Assembly (NCBI GenBank): GCA_025360265.1 | Contig: JANYCP010000223.1 | Coordinates: 1-8,695, forward strand | From: Gemmatimonadota bacterium | GTDB lineage: Bacteria; Gemmatimonadota; Gemmatimonadetes; Gemmatimonadales; GWC2-71-9 | DNA length: 8,695 nt | Direction: 5' to 3' | Shown here: positions 6,299-8,695 of the stretch, piece after piece | How the letters are laid out: every line of letters begins with the position of its first letter | Position numbering within the stretch: position 1 is the stretch's first letter | The notes under the pieces: generated by a model | What the model was told of the DNA's origin: nothing | Seen by the model: only the letters and a program-made list of their open reading frames with translations | Database searches by the model: none | Program-made: the position numbers and the translations under genes

Positions 6299-7600
6299 AT
6301 GGCAAAGATTGCCCCCGTCGTGCGCGCCGTCACCACCCAGCCCCGCCGGGCTGCTCGCTGGGTCCGGCATTTCTGGGGCGCGCTCGGACCGGGCGTCATT
6401 ACCGGTGCGGCCGACGATGACCCGTCCGGAATAGCGACCTACTCGATCGCAGGGGCGGAATTCGGCACGGGACTGCTCTGGCTCGCACCAGTTTCATGGC
6501 CGCTGATGGCCGCCGTGCAGACCATGTGCGCCCGAATCGGGATGGTGACCGGCGAAGGGCTGATGGCCGGGTTGCGGACGAAGTTTCCGCGACCTCTGCT
6601 CGCCGTCGTCTGCTTCGCACTGCTCGTGGCCAACACGATCAACATCGGCGCGGATCTGTCGGAAATGGCGGACGCCGTCGAGATGCTGACCGGCGTCAAC
6701 TCACATATCTGGGTTGTGCTGTTCGGCGCCCTGATCGCCTGGGCAACTGTGCGCTTGCGATATGCCGTGATTGCCAACGTACTGAAATGGCTGGCGCTCG
6801 CCTTGTTCGCGTACGTCATCACCGCGCTGAAACTTCGCCCTGATTGGCCACACGTGCTGCACGACACATTCATGCCGTCCCTGCCACATGGCGCACACGC
6901 CTGGGGCACCGTGGTGGCCATCCTCGGCACGACAATTTCACCCTACCTCTTCTTCTGGCAAGCGTCGCAGGAAGTGGAGGAAGAAAAGGCGCTTGGGCGA
7001 CATACCCTGGTGGCGCGACGTGGTGCCACAGACGACGAGATCGGTCGGCGGAAGCTGGACGTTGGTGCGGGGACGTTTTTCTCCAACATGGCGATGTACT
7101 TTATCATCCTGACGACTGCGCTGACGCTGCACGCGCACGGCGTCTCCGTGCCAACCACCAGCCGTGAGGTGGCCGAGGCATTGCGACCGCTCGCTGGAGA
7201 CCTGTCAGCCCTGCTGTTCACGCTGGGAATCCTTGGCACCGGCGCGCTCGCCATTCCGACACTCGCCGGCTCGGCAGCGTACGCTTTTGCGGAACTTTTT
7301 GGTTGGCGCCAGGGAATCGACGAGCACTTTCGCGGCGCACCGACGTTTTACGCGGTGATCATTCTCTCAGTGGCTGTCGGCGTGACCTTCGACTTCGCCA
7401 ACATCCCGTCGCTCAAGCTGTTGTACAGCACCGCGGTGATCAACGGAGTGCTCGCACCATTCCTGCTGACAGGCATCCTGATCGCGGCCTCAGACCGAAA
7501 ACTGATGCGAGGACAACCGAGTTCGCCCACCGGACGCATCGTGGTGGGGATCACGACGGTTGCGATGTTTGGCGCGACGATTGCGATGTTCGCGCTGTAG
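6299..7600 (+). CDS. NRAMP-family divalent metal transporter with altered metal-site motifs
   Basis: This 433-residue inner-membrane protein has about eleven hydrophobic segments and the NRAMP (SLC11) fold signature GPGVITGAADDDPSGIATYS at the first helix. NRAMP proteins import divalent metals with protons. Here the canonical DPGN of helix 1 reads DPSG (41-44), and the canonical MPHN of helix 6 reads SPYL in TTISPYLFFWQ (211-221). The metal-coordinating Asp41 is kept, but the Asn is Gly and the selectivity-setting Met is Ser. This resembles divergent bacterial branches, possibly including Mg-transporting relatives, so the substrate should not be assumed to be Mn or Fe. I start at the ATG at 6299 rather than 6272 because of the -10 box spacing; the choice changes only nine residues. 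Its 3' end overlaps the MFS gene by 50 bases. Confidence 0.9.
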   Translation: MAKIAPVVRAVTTQPRRAARWVRHFWGALGPGVITGAADDDPSGIATYSIAGAEFGTGLLWLAPVSWPLMAAVQTMCARIGMVTGEGLMAGLRTKFPRPLLAVVCFALLVANTINIGADLSEMADAVEMLTGVNSHIWVVLFGALIAWATVRLRYAVIANVLKWLALALFAYVITALKLRPDWPHVLHDTFMPSLPHGAHAWGTVVAILGTTISPYLFFWQASQEVEEEKALGRHTLVARRGATDDEIGRRKLDVGAGTFFSNMAMYFIILTTALTLHAHGVSVPTTSREVAEALRPLAGDLSALLFTLGILGTGALAIPTLAGSAAYAFAELFGWRQGIDEHFRGAPTFYAVIILSVAVGVTFDFANIPSLKLLYSTAVINGVLAPFLLTGILIAASDRKLMRGQPSSPTGRIVVGITTVAMFGATIAMFAL

Positions 7601-8695
7601 TCACGGGGCCTATGCTCAGCAATCCAGCCATCGGTCCGAACGTCAGCACGACGAGCGCCCATTGCCAGCCGACATGACCCGCCAATACGGGGACAAGCTG
7701 AATCGTCGCGATCGTGAGGAGGAAACCAATCGAGGTTTGCAGAGTCAGCGCCGTACCGACCCCGTGCGGCGGTGCCTGCTCAGTCATCAGCGCGGAGAAT
7801 TGCGCTGAGTCGGCGATGACGGCGACACCCCAAACCAGACAGATCGCGACCATCAGCCAATTGGGCCCGCCAAACGCGAGTGCACTGACCACGCAGCACA
7901 TGGCGCTCACCACCAGCGCTCGACGCACGACAGGAACCCGACCGATTCGATCGGCAGCCCGACCACCCCAGATGCAACCGACCGCACCAATCGCGACGCA
8001 AGCGAAAGGCCATGCGCCAGCGTGTCCATCCTCCGGCCTCACCGCATGGTCGAGTCCCGGGTTGGCGCGCATCGCGAATGACGCGGCGAGAAACGCCGGG
8101 ATCCAGGCCCAGAACGCGTAGAGTTCCCACATGTGTCCGAGGTAACCGCCGGTGAGACGGCGCAATTGCGGTTCACGCACCACCGCCCCCACGAGGCCCC
8201 AGGAGAATGGCCGCGTTGGGAATACATGCGGGCCCTCTCGAAACCAACCTCCGACCAATACCGATGCAAGTACCGCAGCAGCGGACGTGACGGTAACCAC
8301 GGTCACAAGCGGCAGGCCACCGCCCCCCTCGAGGAGATACGGCATCGCCTTGCCGATCGTCAGTGCGCCGACGATCGCACCGATGGCGAGGCCACGGTCT
8401 GCCTTGAACCATGTGGCTGCCATCTTCATTGCCGGCGGATAGACCCCAGCCAGCGCGACGCCGGTCAGCAGGCGGCTGGCGATCGCGGTGGCGAATGAGT
8501 CTGCGGAAATCAGCGTCAGATTCGCGAGCGCCGCCAGCAGCGCTGAGCCGGCGACGTACCAGCGCAGCGGCAGGATGTCGGAGAGATTCAGGATCGCGGC
8601 AGTGAGCGTGCCGGCCACGAAGCCGAGCTGCACGGACGAGGTGAGCCACGCGGACTCACTGCCAGACAACAGCAACCGCGATCGCAACACTGGCG
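7551..8695 (-). CDS. MFS transporter, N-terminus beyond right edge
   Basis: An integral membrane protein of the major facilitator superfamily; 381 codons lie in the window and the frame is open through the right edge. A GTG at 8690 could start translation, but the text there (SESAWLTSSVQLGFVAGTL) corresponds to the loop after helix 1 and into helix 2, so the first helix is almost certainly outside. Eleven or so hydrophobic stretches follow. The central-loop motif GGRAADRIGR (242-251, counting the GTG as 1) is the classic MFS motif A of the second half. Substrate is unknown; the first-half motif A is poorly kept. The C-terminus ends in a Ser/Thr/Gln-rich tail (TTARTSQSSRQTSQPS) encoded partly opposite the end of the NRAMP gene. 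No neighbour suggests a substrate. Confidence 0.88.
   Translation of the reverse strand, partial: PVLRSRLLLSGSESAWLTSSVQLGFVAGTLTAAILNLSDILPLRWYVAGSALLAALANLTLISADSFATAIASRLLTGVALAGVYPPAMKMAATWFKADRGLAIGAIVGALTIGKAMPYLLEGGGGLPLVTVVTVTSAAAVLASVLVGGWFREGPHVFPTRPFSWGLVGAVVREPQLRRLTGGYLGHMWELYAFWAWIPAFLAASFAMRANPGLDHAVRPEDGHAGAWPFACVAIGAVGCIWGGRAADRIGRVPVVRRALVVSAMCCVVSALAFGGPNWLMVAICLVWGVAVIADSAQFSALMTEQAPPHGVGTALTLQTSIGFLLTIATIQLVPVLAGHVGWQWALVVLTFGPMAGLLSIGPVTTARTSQSSRQTSQPS

Noticed and set aside
7551..8690. GTG at 8690 as the true start of the MFS gene
   Set aside because: The protein would lack the first transmembrane helix and the frame stays open to the window edge, so the start is most likely outside.

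Overview
The window is about 8.7 kb of G+C-rich bacterial chromosome with very high gene density. It carries housekeeping genes and shows no mobile elements, CRISPR arrays or phage genes. The gene style (a translationally overlapping smpB-amidase-lipoprotein-pyrD-pyrF string, lipoproteins with clear lipoboxes, a class 1B PyrD, weak Shine-Dalgarno use) suggests a Gram-negative soil or environmental lineage such as Gemmatimonadota or a relative. This placement is an inference and only moderately secure.

Layout. Positions 4910 down to 1 (minus strand) hold a tightly packed, probably single transcription unit: smpB, an N-acetylmuramoyl-L-alanine amidase, a TPR-like lipoprotein, pyrD (class 1B), pyrF, and the N-terminal part of a predicted alpha/beta-hydrolase lipoprotein that runs off the left edge. 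The first four junctions overlap by 4, 4, 4 and 8 bases; the last has a 19-base gap. Positions 4983-5065 (plus) are tRNA-Leu(CAG) with a recognisable promoter, divergent from smpB. Between the tRNA and the next gene is a compact hairpin element (about 5069-5104). Positions 6264-5122 (minus) encode a MoeB/MoeZ-type adenylyltransferase fused to a rhodanese domain. Diverging from it across only 34 bases is an NRAMP-family metal transporter (6299-7600, plus). Its 3' end overlaps, tail to tail, by 50 bases with an MFS transporter (minus) whose N-terminus lies beyond the right edge.

How the genes work together. SmpB is a ribosome-rescue factor, the amidase and TPR lipoprotein are envelope proteins, and PyrD and PyrF catalyse the fourth and last steps of de novo UMP synthesis. 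The string therefore joins translation quality control, wall remodelling and pyrimidine supply under what looks like one promoter. The MoeB-rhodanese protein would activate a ubiquitin-like sulfur carrier for molybdopterin or thiamine synthesis, but no carrier gene is present here.

The most interesting signals are non-coding. Three start codons (smpB, moeB-like, NRAMP) are each preceded by a TANNNT box ending 5-7 bases upstream with no Shine-Dalgarno sequence, as expected for leaderless mRNAs. The moeB-like and NRAMP promoters must physically overlap. The element after the tRNA can fold into a very compact GCGAAGC mini-hairpin. I found no convincing new multi-gene system.
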